NCBI GenBank assembly: GCA_903867855.1
Contig: CAIPTA010000122.1
Span: 1-57,798 of the forward strand
Length of the DNA: 57,798 nucleotides
Direction of reading: 5' to 3'
Origin: Oligoflexia bacterium
Lineage (GTDB): Bacteria; Bdellovibrionota; UBA1018; CAIPTA01
The translations under genes were made by a program, and so were the position numbers. Of the stretch, positions 18,280 to 27,381 are shown piece by piece; positions within the stretch are counted from its first letter, which is position 1, and every line of letters starts with the position of its first letter. The notes under the pieces were generated by a model. That model was not told the origin of the DNA, did no database searches, and saw nothing but the letters and a program-made list of their open reading frames with translations.

Positions 18280-19178
18280 CAAAAACTGGTGGTGAACGCG
18301 AGGCCCTGCGCTCCCGGGAATGGAGTGAAGTAGTTAACATCCCAAGTAGACGCAGTTTTCTGCAGGGCTATTTGCTCTGGATTATTCGCGGTTACTGCTT
18401 TGGCAAAATGGTAGGCGAGGAAAATAGAGATCGGGTAATCGCTCCACCAGTGTCCACTGGTGGCCACCATCCCATTAGCAACTACAGCCACCAAGGGATA
18501 GCCCACATAGGGAATCCAAGATTGCTCTGCATAGTTGCGACGGATTACTTCCACGGTAGTGAGGGCGGTGAGAAGGTGTCCGGAGGGATAGGCATCATAG
18601 GCGGCCACGTGCTTATTATAAGTAGAAAGTTTCGTGAAGGGTTGCCAGCAACCAGTGCGGCAAGTGGTAACCGAATCCGGACTTTGACGGCCGATAGCAT
18701 GCTTCATTACTTGATCGAGAATTCCCGTGGCGAGCACACCTTCGAGCACTTGGCTCGCTGTGCGCAATGAACGATGGCTCTTACTAGCAATACCAGCCAC
18801 TAGAAAAACACCGCCTAAGAGAATCTGGCGATCGCCTTTTCCCATGCTTGCCCCAATATCACTCACGCGTTTATAGGATTTACTTTCTCCATAGTGGGCA
18901 GCAAGAGGCTGCCAGAGTTCATAGTCGTATTTCATGAGCACGGCCGTGGAGCCGATTACGGCAAGCGCTGGCGCAATCGTTTCTTTGCGCCAAATACTTT
19001 CGCCTGCGCCAACATAATCACTCGGAATATGGAGCAGCCAATCAAAATACCCTAATTTATCTTCCGTTGGCGCGGGAGTGGCGTTGGTGGTAGCGCTACT
19101 TTCTTCTACCGCAAAAGCAGTGACAAAATTGACGGAGAGCAGTGTGATGGCGAGGAGACTGAGTTGTAGGAATTTCAT
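18279..19178 (-). CDS. PAP2-superfamily phosphatase, membrane-associated
   Basis: A 299-residue protein with a cleavable signal peptide (KFLQLSLLAITLLSVNFVTAFA). The three PAP2 (type 2 phosphatidic acid phosphatase) motifs are present: KHAIGRQSPD, YPSGHLLTA and SGHWWSDYPIS. The substrate could be a lipid phosphate such as undecaprenyl pyrophosphate, phosphatidate or a lipid A phosphate, with catalysis on the periplasmic side. The start is ATG 19178. A frame extension from a TTG upstream is unlikely because it precedes the signal peptide. It leads a three-gene unit with two lipoproteins. Confidence 0.88.
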   Translation of the reverse strand: MKFLQLSLLAITLLSVNFVTAFAVEESSATTNATPAPTEDKLGYFDWLLHIPSDYVGAGESIWRKETIAPALAVIGSTAVLMKYDYELWQPLAAHYGESKSYKRVSDIGASMGKGDRQILLGGVFLVAGIASKSHRSLRTASQVLEGVLATGILDQVMKHAIGRQSPDSVTTCRTGCWQPFTKLSTYNKHVAAYDAYPSGHLLTALTTVEVIRRNYAEQSWIPYVGYPLVAVVANGMVATSGHWWSDYPISIFLAYHFAKAVTANNPEQIALQKTASTWDVNYFTPFPGAQGLAFTTSF

Positions 19179-19259
19179 CTTGGAAGAACGATACGTTGAG
19201 AGCGCTATTTTGTGCAAGCGGATTTGACCAGTACCCCGCTTCGTGATTTCCTGTAGCCT

Positions 19260-19964
19260 ATGAAAAAATATCTACTTTGTGTGTTGCTGCTGCTACCTAA
19301 TTTCGCCTCCGCTGCCGACTACGATTCTCTCGTGGTTCGTGGGGAAGGGGAAATTCATATCAAGCCAGAAATTCTGCGCTTAGATATTCAAATTGTGGGC
19401 AAGGCAAAAACAGCAAAGGCTGCTCAGACCATGAACGCCGAGGAAACCGCAAAAGTGAACGGAATTCTCAAGCAAATGCATATTGCCGAGAAAGATATGC
19501 AAACGATGAATTACTCTGTGGATGCAAGCTATGACTATACCAAGGGCAAGCGGATTTTAACGGGCTATGCGGCGAACCATTCGTTGCAGGTGACAGTGAG
19601 AAATTTAGAGCAAGCCTCGCCGCTGATGGATGCCTTGGTGGATAGCCAAGATGGGGATAATAAAAGCATCACTGTTTCTAGCTCGCACTACGATACGGAA
19701 AAAATGCGTGACTATGAACGCGATGCCCTAACGGCGGCAATGACGAATGCGAAGCAAAGAGCGGAAGTATTGGCCCGTGCGGCCGGAAAAAACTTGAAAG
19801 AGGTGCGTCATATTTCCGACAGCCAAATCAATTTGCGTAATCCCGCTCCTATGGGATTGGCGCGGAGGGCTATGTTCGCCGCCGCTGACGCAAGCGCAGC
19901 TCCAGAATTAAGCGCAGGTGAAATAATAGTAACAAGTTCTGTTACAGTTGAGTATTCTTTCTAG
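19260..19964 (+). CDS. SIMPL-domain (DUF541) periplasmic protein
   Basis: A 234-residue protein with a signal peptide (KKYLLCVLLLLPNFASA) and a single SIMPL domain beginning VRGEGEIHIKPEILRLDI. The domain also has the central TGYAANHSLQVTVRNL segment and a final IIVTSSVTVEY strand. Family members include E. coli YggE, linked to oxidative stress tolerance, and other oligomeric periplasmic or outer-membrane proteins. The molecular activity is unknown. It is the first gene of an operon, and the oxygenase gene starts three bases after its stop codon. Confidence 0.9.
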   Translation: MKKYLLCVLLLLPNFASAADYDSLVVRGEGEIHIKPEILRLDIQIVGKAKTAKAAQTMNAEETAKVNGILKQMHIAEKDMQTMNYSVDASYDYTKGKRILTGYAANHSLQVTVRNLEQASPLMDALVDSQDGDNKSITVSSSHYDTEKMRDYERDALTAAMTNAKQRAEVLARAAGKNLKEVRHISDSQINLRNPAPMGLARRAMFAAADASAAPELSAGEIIVTSSVTVEYSF

Positions 19965-19966
19965 GA

Positions 19967-20869
19967 ATGTCTCGATTTATCTTAAAGAACGATAATTTCT
20001 TTTCGGATGCCAAAAAGCTGCGGGCTAGCTTTGAAGAAAAGTTTGCCGATCCCAAAGCGGCAAGCTCGAATCGCTTTGTGTGGGACTATTGGCATGTGCC
20101 GGGCCAGTATACTCAGCTGCGAACGCCCGCCTATCACTACTTTCCGCAAGCCACTTATAAAAAATTAGAACAACAACTTTTGCATTGGGGGCGCCGCACC
20201 TTAGGTTGCGATGGCATCACCCCTCCTTGGCTCAGTTGCTATATCGATGGCTGTGAGCAGGAAATTCACTCTGATGTGCCCCATGGCCCTTGGGCATTTG
20301 TGTTTTCCTTAACGAAGTGGCGGCAGCGCAAGTTTAAAGGTGGTGAAACTTTTCTCCTCAAGCCCAGTGTGCTCGATTACTGGTCGAATTTTGTGGAGTC
20401 GGAGGATCGGGAGCGGGATGGTTTTCTGGATTTCGTGGCGCCTGAATTTAATCGGCTCACGGTGTTTGATCCACGCTTTCCCCATGGGGTGAGAAGAGTT
20501 TCTGGCGTGCAGGATCCAATGCAGGGGCGCCTCGTGATCCATGGTTGGTTCACGGAACCGAAGCCTTTTCTGGAGGGTGCGCTTACTGCGAAACAAGCGG
20601 CCCCCATACTAGACGAAGCCGTAGAAAAGTTTGCAGCAGAATTGCTGCGCTTTGGCAATTGGCACGGCACTTTGAGTTTGCGATTACAAGTTTCTGCCGC
20701 AGGTAAACTTACTGGGCTTTCCAGTTTAGCCAATACACTCTTGCCCTTGCAGGCAGATCAAGGGGCAGTAGCCAAAATACAACGAAGCTTGAAAACAGCG
20801 TTTCATTCCATTCATTTTCCAAGAGCAAAGGGAAAAACAGAGATCACTTTACCTCTGCTTTTCCGTTGA
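19967..20869 (+). CDS. 2-oxoglutarate/Fe(II)-dependent oxygenase (prolyl-hydroxylase-like)
   Basis: A 300-residue protein without signal peptide. The double-stranded beta-helix motif is clear: His101 and Asp103 in QEIHSDVPHG, His173 in DPRFPHGV, and Arg188 in GRLVIHGWF as the likely 2-oxoglutarate binder. The core resembles prolyl 4-hydroxylase-type oxygenases. About 100 residues follow the core (ALTAKQAAP onward), ending in strands typical of a TonB-C-like or small alpha/beta extension. The substrate is unknown. It lies between the SIMPL gene and an MMPL transporter gene, with about 5-base spacing to the next start. Confidence 0.82.
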   Translation: MSRFILKNDNFFSDAKKLRASFEEKFADPKAASSNRFVWDYWHVPGQYTQLRTPAYHYFPQATYKKLEQQLLHWGRRTLGCDGITPPWLSCYIDGCEQEIHSDVPHGPWAFVFSLTKWRQRKFKGGETFLLKPSVLDYWSNFVESEDRERDGFLDFVAPEFNRLTVFDPRFPHGVRRVSGVQDPMQGRLVIHGWFTEPKPFLEGALTAKQAAPILDEAVEKFAAELLRFGNWHGTLSLRLQVSAAGKLTGLSSLANTLLPLQADQGAVAKIQRSLKTAFHSIHFPRAKGKTEITLPLLFR

Positions 20870-20874
20870 GGCTT

Positions 20875-23406
20875 ATGATAGGCTCCGGCAATCCAATGAA
20901 CTTTCAAACCTTATTTCAACGATATGCCGCTTGGATAGAGCGTAGTCACCGAAGCATCTTGCTTGTTTCGCTCATTATTTCGCTGTTCGGTTTTTGGTAT
21001 TCTGGTCAGCTCTATAAAAATTTGCGCACCGATATTGAAGAACTATTGCCTGCTTCCGCACCGAGTGTGCAGGATCTAAAAAAAGCTACAGGTAGATTCA
21101 CTGGCCTGAATCACTTGGAAATTGTGATCGAGAGCGATGATGCTGCGGCAGCGAAACGTCTCCAGATTGATATCGCGAAAAAACTTTCTCAGCTTTCTCC
21201 AGAGGTGGTGGCGAAAGTAAAAAATAATATCCGCACAGAGCGTGAGTTTTTTGAAAAGCGTAAATCGCTCTATATCGATCTCTCGGATTGGCGTGCCATT
21301 GCAGATTATGTGCATGATAAAATCCGCGCGGAACGCAAAAAGGCATTTTCCCTAGGCATTGACGATGAAGAAGATAAGCCTGTGGAGACCTTTAGCTTCA
21401 GTCGCCTTCGCAAAAAATATTCGAATCGCTCCATTCGCTTTGCCAATTTTAAGGATGATTATTTTCAATCGAAGGATGGTCACACTCATATCGTGCTCGC
21501 GTTTTTGCCGGGCAAGGTTACGGAGATGTCGGGCAATGAGCGGCTCTCTGAATCGGCCTCAAAAATTATTCAGGATCTGAACCCAAAAAGCTATGCGTCC
21601 GACATGGTGGTAGGGCTCGGCGGAGATGTGCAAAATATGGTGGAGGAGCACCATGGTCTCGTAAACGATCTTGTAACTTCTTTTGTGATCGTAACTGCTT
21701 TTGTTACCCTCGTGCTTTTCTTTTTCTATCGCAGCGTGGGGGCGGTAACAGCGCTTTCGCTTGCTCTTTTTGCTGGCACGGGTTGGACATTTGGTCTCAG
21801 CTATTTTCTTGTGGGTTACTTAAATGCGAACACCGCGTTCTTAGGTTCCATCGTTCTAGGCAACGGGATCAATTTTGGAATCATCCTGATGGCGCGCTAC
21901 CTCGAGGATCGCCGCCAGGGGATTTCTGTTACCGATGCTCTCTCAAATAGCATGTATGTTACCGCGCGTCCCACACTTACGGCGGCTCTAGCAGCCGCTT
22001 GTTCCTATGGATCTCTCATGATCACCAATTTTCGCGGCTTCAATCAGTTTGGGGTGATTGGGGCAGTGGGCATGGCGCTATGTTGGATCGCCTCCTACAC
22101 AATTATGCCGGCGCTGATCGTGGCGTTTGAAAAGCGAAATTGGATTCGCTTCACTTTAAGAGATTCGAAGCTGCCGTTTATGCGCACGGTTGCTTCTCTG
22201 CTACTACGCACCCATGTTTTGGTTTGTGTGTTTAGTGTGGTGCTCGCGGTAGCGGCGCTGATGGGTGTGATGAAGTTTTCTCGAAATACGTTGGAGAGCG
22301 ATCTCTCTAAGCTGCGCAATAAAGAATCCTTGCTCCATGGCTCGGGCTATTGGGGGCGCAAAGTAGACGATGCCTTTAATAGCAATATCACTCCCACGAT
22401 GGTGCTCACGAATAGTCATGACGATGCCTTGAAGGTATACGCGGAGCTGAAAAAGATTCAGCAGCGCGAGGGAACAAGTTCTCCATTTTCTACTCTTAAC
22501 GTGGTGGATGATTTTATCCCTCAGAATCAAGCAGAGAAATTGGAACTAATGAAGGAAGTATCTGGCGAACTCACGCCAAAGGTGCTGAAGCGATTAAAGC
22601 CTGAGGAGCTCAAGCGCATCGATGAGTTTTTGCCAAAGGAACCGCCGCCTCAATTACAGGCCAAAGATTTACCGCCCGATATTCTTGCCAATTTTACCGA
22701 GAGCGATGGAAAAATTGGCACGATGGTGAACGTATATCCTCGTTTGAATAAAGCGCATTTGTTTACAGAAAAGAACGAGAAGGCGGAAGGTACCTGGAAT
22801 GGTGAAGAAGTGATTCGCTATACGGCATTGTTGCGCGAGGCGATTCATAACTCCGGCGTGAGTGCTGTGATTGCAGGGCAGCCACCAATCTCTGCCGATA
22901 TGCTCGCGGCGATTTCGGTGGATGGACCAAAAGCGACGCTTTGGGCTTTCTTGCTGGTGATGATCTTAGTGATCTTGATGTTTCCCAATTGGCGGCATGC
23001 GGGAGCAATTCTCGGTTCGCTTTGGCTTGGCGTGCTTTGGATGGGCGGAGTAATGGCCTTCTTTGGTTGGAAAATTAATTTCCTAAACTTTATCACCCTG
23101 CCGATTACCTTTGGAATCGGCGTGGACTACGCCGTGAATATCCTCGGCCGCATCCATGAAGACAAAGAAGGAAACGCGGATCGTTCTATTTTGAGTGTGG
23201 TGGGAAATACGGGCGGGGCTGTTTTACTTTGCTCTTCCACTACTATTATTGGCTATAGTTCTTTGTTGATTTCTGGAAGCCAGGCCTTTACTAGTTTCGG
23301 TAGACTAGCTGTGCTGGGAGAGCTTACCTGCATCACGGCTGCAATTATCGCGCTTCCCGCTTTTTGGCTACTTTTCCAAAAGCTCACTCGCCGAGCGCAG
23401 ACTTAA
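20875..23406 (+). CDS. MMPL/RND-superfamily exporter
   Basis: An 843-residue inner-membrane protein with the two-fold RND plan: one N-terminal helix, a large periplasmic loop (about 45-250), five helices, a second loop (about 455-680), then five helices. The best match is the COG1033 predicted-exporter/MMPL group, which move lipids, hopanoids or other hydrophobic cargo by proton motive force. GNGINFGIILMARYLEDR and GIGVDYAVNILGR are the conserved helix-4/10 type segments. ATG 20875 with upstream GAGG is chosen, and ATG 20896 is an alternative. It is the third gene of the SIMPL-oxygenase operon. Its end overlaps the convergent gene by 23 bases. Confidence 0.85.
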   Translation: MIGSGNPMNFQTLFQRYAAWIERSHRSILLVSLIISLFGFWYSGQLYKNLRTDIEELLPASAPSVQDLKKATGRFTGLNHLEIVIESDDAAAAKRLQIDIAKKLSQLSPEVVAKVKNNIRTEREFFEKRKSLYIDLSDWRAIADYVHDKIRAERKKAFSLGIDDEEDKPVETFSFSRLRKKYSNRSIRFANFKDDYFQSKDGHTHIVLAFLPGKVTEMSGNERLSESASKIIQDLNPKSYASDMVVGLGGDVQNMVEEHHGLVNDLVTSFVIVTAFVTLVLFFFYRSVGAVTALSLALFAGTGWTFGLSYFLVGYLNANTAFLGSIVLGNGINFGIILMARYLEDRRQGISVTDALSNSMYVTARPTLTAALAAACSYGSLMITNFRGFNQFGVIGAVGMALCWIASYTIMPALIVAFEKRNWIRFTLRDSKLPFMRTVASLLLRTHVLVCVFSVVLAVAALMGVMKFSRNTLESDLSKLRNKESLLHGSGYWGRKVDDAFNSNITPTMVLTNSHDDALKVYAELKKIQQREGTSSPFSTLNVVDDFIPQNQAEKLELMKEVSGELTPKVLKRLKPEELKRIDEFLPKEPPPQLQAKDLPPDILANFTESDGKIGTMVNVYPRLNKAHLFTEKNEKAEGTWNGEEVIRYTALLREAIHNSGVSAVIAGQPPISADMLAAISVDGPKATLWAFLLVMILVILMFPNWRHAGAILGSLWLGVLWMGGVMAFFGWKINFLNFITLPITFGIGVDYAVNILGRIHEDKEGNADRSILSVVGNTGGAVLLCSSTTIIGYSSLLISGSQAFTSFGRLAVLGELTCITAAIIALPAFWLLFQKLTRRAQT

Positions 23407-23725
23407 GCTTCGATTCTGTGTCGAGCGCCTTCTGAATCGTTGGGGTTGGCGATCTCACCATCGTGTTCCCGGCCACAACATCACTGCCAATGGGCAATTC
23501 AATCACCACGGAATTTGTGCCAACGGCGCTAATCTTAAATTTAAAGGGGGAGCGCATGAAGTAAAGAGAATCACCCGATTTTAGGCTCAGTACTTTTCCG
23601 GTGAGCGTGGCTTGTGAGCTGGTCAGGCTGCTAACAGTGAATATATCATCCACCGTATTTGCAGCTATCGCTGGTTGAGCCACAAACAATAGGGCGATAA
23701 TAGCGGAAAAAAGTATGCGAACCAT
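23384..23725 (-). CDS. small secreted protein of unknown function
   Basis: A 113-residue protein with a signal peptide (VRILFSAIIALLFVAQPAIA). The mature part has alternating hydrophobic strands (ATLTGKVLSL, LYFMRSPFKFKISAVG, VVIELPIGSDVVAG), which suggests a small beta-barrel or OB-like fold. No family is recognised. ATG 23725 is chosen because GGAGG lies eight bases upstream on the minus strand. A 17-codon extension of the frame lacks support. It is divergent from the BMP gene with 96 bases between them, and convergent with a 23-base overlap to the MMPL gene. Confidence 0.68.
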   Translation of the reverse strand: MVRILFSAIIALLFVAQPAIAANTVDDIFTVSSLTSSQATLTGKVLSLKSGDSLYFMRSPFKFKISAVGTNSVVIELPIGSDVVAGNTMVRSPTPTIQKALDTESKLKSALGE

Positions 23726-23821
23726 GAAAGCCTCCGTGCTCTCTCTAGTATAGAGCGTTTCCGATCCCTTGTACATTTCCTCACTTGCCCTTCGCGGGTC
23801 TATCTTTTAGAGTTTAGCGAT

Positions 23822-24805
23822 ATGATAAAACTACTCTCGATTCTCTTATCCGTATTCACGTTAAACGCCGGCGCCGCACCGTTAAAGGTAGCTTTGGTAT
23901 TAGATAAGGGTGGCAAAGACGATAAGTCGTTCAATGCTGCGGCTTTCGCGGGAGCCACCAAGGCCCAAAGCGAGTTAGGGATTACCTTGAAGGCGGTAGA
24001 AACAACCGACGATACTGCTGTGGAAAATACGATGCGCAGTTTTGCCGGAAAAGACTTTGATCTCATCATCGGCATTGGTTTTGCCCAAGCTGAAGCGCTT
24101 CGTAAGGCGGCCACGGCTTTTCCAGCGAAACACTTTGCCATCGTGGATGCGGATGTAAATCTTCCCAACGTGCGATCGCTACTCTTTGAAGAGCACCAAG
24201 GCTCTTACCTAGTTGGTGCCTTGTCGGCAATGGCTTCGAAGACGGGAAAGATTGGATTTATTGGCGGGATGGATGTGCCGCTGATTCGTCGATTTCAAAT
24301 GGGCTTTGTGGCTGGTGTAAAAAAAGTGAATCCGAAGGCTATGCTTTCCACTAACTATGTTGGCGTGACGAGTGATAGCTGGAACAATCCAGCAAAATCT
24401 AAAGAGCTTGCGCTCACCCAATATGGCGCCGGCACAGATGTAATTTTCGCAGCGGCGGGAGCCTCTAATAGCGGTGTGTTCGATGCAGCCGAAGAGAAAA
24501 AAGTTTTTGTGATTGGAGTAGATTCCAACCAAAACTGGGTAAAGCCAGGCAGAGTGCTCACGAGCATGCTGAAGCGAGTGGATTTGGCTGTTTATGCTGC
24601 AATTCAAGATTCGATTAAGGGCAAATTCACTGCCGGTGCGGAGCGCTTTGGATTAAAAAATCACGGAGTGGATTTCGCCGTGGACCAATATAACCAAGCG
24701 CTGATAACTCCTGAAATGCAGAAAAAACTCGAAGCTTTGAAGGCCGAGATCATCGCTGGAAAAATTGTTGTTCCTGATTACTACAAATTGAATGGAAAAA
24801 AATAA
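23822..24805 (+). CDS. BMP-family substrate-binding protein of a nucleoside ABC importer
   Basis: A 327-residue periplasmic binding protein. The signal peptide (IKLLSILLSVFTLNAGA) has no lipobox cysteine, unlike the lipoproteins BmpA and PnrA of Gram-positives and spirochaetes. The BMP-family pattern VALVLDKGGKDDKSFNAAA, LIIGIGFAQAEAL and KIGFIGGMDVPLIRRFQMGF is intact. Relatives bind purine or other nucleosides. It begins a five-gene operon, with the ATPase gene starting inside its last 14 bases. Confidence 0.9.
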   Translation: MIKLLSILLSVFTLNAGAAPLKVALVLDKGGKDDKSFNAAAFAGATKAQSELGITLKAVETTDDTAVENTMRSFAGKDFDLIIGIGFAQAEALRKAATAFPAKHFAIVDADVNLPNVRSLLFEEHQGSYLVGALSAMASKTGKIGFIGGMDVPLIRRFQMGFVAGVKKVNPKAMLSTNYVGVTSDSWNNPAKSKELALTQYGAGTDVIFAAAGASNSGVFDAAEEKKVFVIGVDSNQNWVKPGRVLTSMLKRVDLAVYAAIQDSIKGKFTAGAERFGLKNHGVDFAVDQYNQALITPEMQKKLEALKAEIIAGKIVVPDYYKLNGKK

Positions 24806-26330
24806 CCCAGCCCTGATTGAATTTCGCCAAGTACGAAAAGTATTCGGCTCTGTCGTCGCGAACGATGAGGTAAATCTACAAATTAAATCTGGCTCAATCC
24901 ACGCCATCGTAGGCGAAAATGGAGCTGGAAAATCCACTGCCATGAAACTCTTGTACGCTCAATATGCGAAGAGTGCAGGCGAGATCCTTTTTCGGGGAAA
25001 TACCACTAATTGGAAATCCCCGAGAGATGCTATTCATGCTGGAATCGGAATGGTTCATCAGCACTTCATGCTCGCAGAGACGCACACCGCCTTGGAAAAT
25101 ATTTTGCTGGAATCGGATCTTCCCTTTTGGAAGCCCTATGGGAAAAAAGAAGCACGGGCGCGTCTCACGGAACTGGCAAAAAAATATCATTTAGAAATTA
25201 ACTTCGATGCGCTTGTGAGCGAACTTTCTGTGGGTGAGCAGCAGCGCCTTGAGATCTTAAAGCTGCTCTATGCAAATTCCGAAGTGCTCATCTTGGATGA
25301 ACCAACGGCCGTGCTCACGCCCCAAGAAATTATTGCGCTCTTCGAGAACTTACGACGTCTCCGCGCCGAAGGTAAAACGATTCTGCTCATCACCCATAAG
25401 TTAAAAGAAGTGATGCAGTTTGCAGATTGTGTAACCGTGTTTCGAGCGGGAAGAGTGGTGGCTCATCGAGAAGTGATTGATACCAGCACTGCGGAATTAG
25501 CGGATCTCATGGTGGGGCAAAAAGTAGAACTAGGAAGGCCTTGGCCCATTCCATGTAAACCTCGAGAAGCCATTCTTTCGCTGGAAGAGATTTCTTATCC
25601 GAGTGCAGGGTCCAAATTGCGCTTAGACGGAATAAATCTGCAAGTTCAGGCCGGAGAAATTGTGGGCATTGCGGGAGTGGAAGGAAATGGACAAAGCGAT
25701 CTCATTCGCTTTCTACTTTCTCCGAAGGAATTTCCCCATCAAGGCACAATTCGTTTATTTGGAGAACCTATTGACCAATGTAGCGCACCTCAAGTGCGGA
25801 AAAAAAGTGTGGGCTTGCTGGCGGAAGATCGCCTAAAAGAAGCGCTTTTGCTCAACCGAGATTTAGAGGCAAATTTTCTTCTCGGCAATCAAGGTGCTGT
25901 AGAATTTCAGCGCAGGGGAATTTTGCAGAAAAAAGAGATTCTCAAAACAGTGCATCACGCGATCGAAGAGTATGATGTGCGCCCACGAAAAATCGAAAAC
26001 TCTGCCCGCTCTTTCTCTGGCGGAAACCAACAAAAATTTGTGGTGGCGAGGGAACTATACCGCAAGCCGAAGTTCTTGTTAGCGGCACAACCCACGCGCG
26101 GAGTAGATGTGGGTGCCATTGAGTTTATTCACCGTAAATTATTTGAAGCACGCGATGCGGGAGCGGGGATTCTCTTGATTTCTTCTGAACTAGAGGAAGT
26201 GCTGCGTCTCTCAGATCGCGTGCTCGTGATGTTTGCTGGAAAAATAGTGGCAGAATTTTCTCGTGCCACAGCAAATGAATCCAATGTGGGATTAGCCATG
26301 ATGGGTGGAAAGAGGGCGAACTATGCCTAA
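24792..26330 (+). CDS. ABC transporter ATPase, duplicated domains (nucleoside/sugar CUT2 type)
   Basis: A 512-residue protein with two ABC domains. Domain 1 has Walker A GENGAGKST, signature LSVGEQQR and Walker B VLILDEPTAVLT. Domain 2 has a degenerate Walker A (GVEGNGQSD), signature FSGGNQQKF and a Walker B ending in QP instead of EP, as is usual in this family. It energises the two permeases that follow. Its start lies within the BMP gene and its stop overlaps the first permease start by eight bases. Confidence 0.94.
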   Translation: MEKNNPALIEFRQVRKVFGSVVANDEVNLQIKSGSIHAIVGENGAGKSTAMKLLYAQYAKSAGEILFRGNTTNWKSPRDAIHAGIGMVHQHFMLAETHTALENILLESDLPFWKPYGKKEARARLTELAKKYHLEINFDALVSELSVGEQQRLEILKLLYANSEVLILDEPTAVLTPQEIIALFENLRRLRAEGKTILLITHKLKEVMQFADCVTVFRAGRVVAHREVIDTSTAELADLMVGQKVELGRPWPIPCKPREAILSLEEISYPSAGSKLRLDGINLQVQAGEIVGIAGVEGNGQSDLIRFLLSPKEFPHQGTIRLFGEPIDQCSAPQVRKKSVGLLAEDRLKEALLLNRDLEANFLLGNQGAVEFQRRGILQKKEILKTVHHAIEEYDVRPRKIENSARSFSGGNQQKFVVARELYRKPKFLLAAQPTRGVDVGAIEFIHRKLFEARDAGAGILLISSELEEVLRLSDRVLVMFAGKIVAEFSRATANESNVGLAMMGGKRANYA

Positions 26331-27381
26331 GCATGGTTTTATCTATACTATTTCCACTTTGCTCGGCCTCGCGCTCGGAATTATCGCTGGCTTAGTGGTT
26401 ACTAAATTTGCGGGAGAGAATCCTCTGCATGTGCTGCAGGTGATTATTCATAGTGCTTTTGGATCTCGCTATGATTTAGGTCTCACCCTCTTTTATGCCA
26501 CTCCGCTAATTTTTTGTGGGCTCTCCGTGGCGATGGCACTCAATGCAGGTTTATTTTCCATCGGCGCGGAAGGGCAACTGAATATCGGTGCTCTCGCGGC
26601 AGCAGCAGTAGGTGCCTGCCTCCCCAATGTGCCGGGAATTTTGGCTCCCTGCTTAGCCCTTCTTGCAGCGGCGCTGGCGGGCGGAATTTGGGCTTGGATT
26701 CCGGGATGGCTTCGGGTGGTAAAGGGCAGCCACGAAGTGATCAATACGATCATGATGAATTTTATTGCCTACGCTTTTTGCGGTTGGATTGTGCGCGTTT
26801 ATTTGCAGAACCCTGCCAGTCAAAATCCGGAAACCAAGGATATGGGCGCGGCCTATTTCATTAGAGCCCATGATCCGATCGCTCATTTTTTTGGCGATGC
26901 GCCGGTGAGCATGGCATTTCCGATCGCGCTCCTGATCGCACTTTTGCTTTGGTTATTTTTGGAAAAAACAAAATTAGGTTTTGAGCTAAAGGCTTGCGGC
27001 GAAAATGAAGACGCTGCCAAACTCGCTGGTATCCCAGTGAAACGCCTTCGCTTGCTGGCTATGGTTTTGGCTGGTGCGCTCGCGGGATGGGTGGCCTTGC
27101 CAGAGGTTTTGGGAAATGTGGGCAGGTATCGTATTGGATTTTCTGCTGACTATGGTTTCATTGGCATCGCGGTGGCTCTCTTGGCTCAAAATAATCCTTT
27201 GCTCGTGGTGCCTGCGGGTATTCTTTTTGGCGCGCTTCACAAGGGGGCGGGAGATTTAGACATCGAAACAGAGCATGTTACCCGCGATCTTTCTCTCATC
27301 ATTCAAGCCCTCGTGATTCTCAGCGTTTCCTTGAGCGCCTATTTCCCACTTTGGTGGATGAATCGGAGAAAAAAACCATGA
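26323..27381 (+). CDS. ABC transporter permease 1 (nucleoside importer, BPD_transp_2)
   Basis: A 352-residue permease with about 9-10 membrane helices. Family-type segments are YATPLIFCGLSVAMALNAGLFSIGAEGQL and GSHEVINTIMMNFIAY. The ending GFSADYGFIGIAVALLAQNNPL is typical of the NupB-type permeases paired with BMP proteins. ATG 26323, preceded by AGAGGG, is preferred to the GTG-like extension 18 bases upstream. The TGA at the end overlaps the ATG of permease 2. Confidence 0.91.
   Translation: MPKHGFIYTISTLLGLALGIIAGLVVTKFAGENPLHVLQVIIHSAFGSRYDLGLTLFYATPLIFCGLSVAMALNAGLFSIGAEGQLNIGALAAAAVGACLPNVPGILAPCLALLAAALAGGIWAWIPGWLRVVKGSHEVINTIMMNFIAYAFCGWIVRVYLQNPASQNPETKDMGAAYFIRAHDPIAHFFGDAPVSMAFPIALLIALLLWLFLEKTKLGFELKACGENEDAAKLAGIPVKRLRLLAMVLAGALAGWVALPEVLGNVGRYRIGFSADYGFIGIAVALLAQNNPLLVVPAGILFGALHKGAGDLDIETEHVTRDLSLIIQALVILSVSLSAYFPLWWMNRRKKP

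Noticed and set aside
18222..18770. 182-codon plus-strand frame
   Set aside because: Antisense to PAP2 phosphatase, which has three intact motifs.
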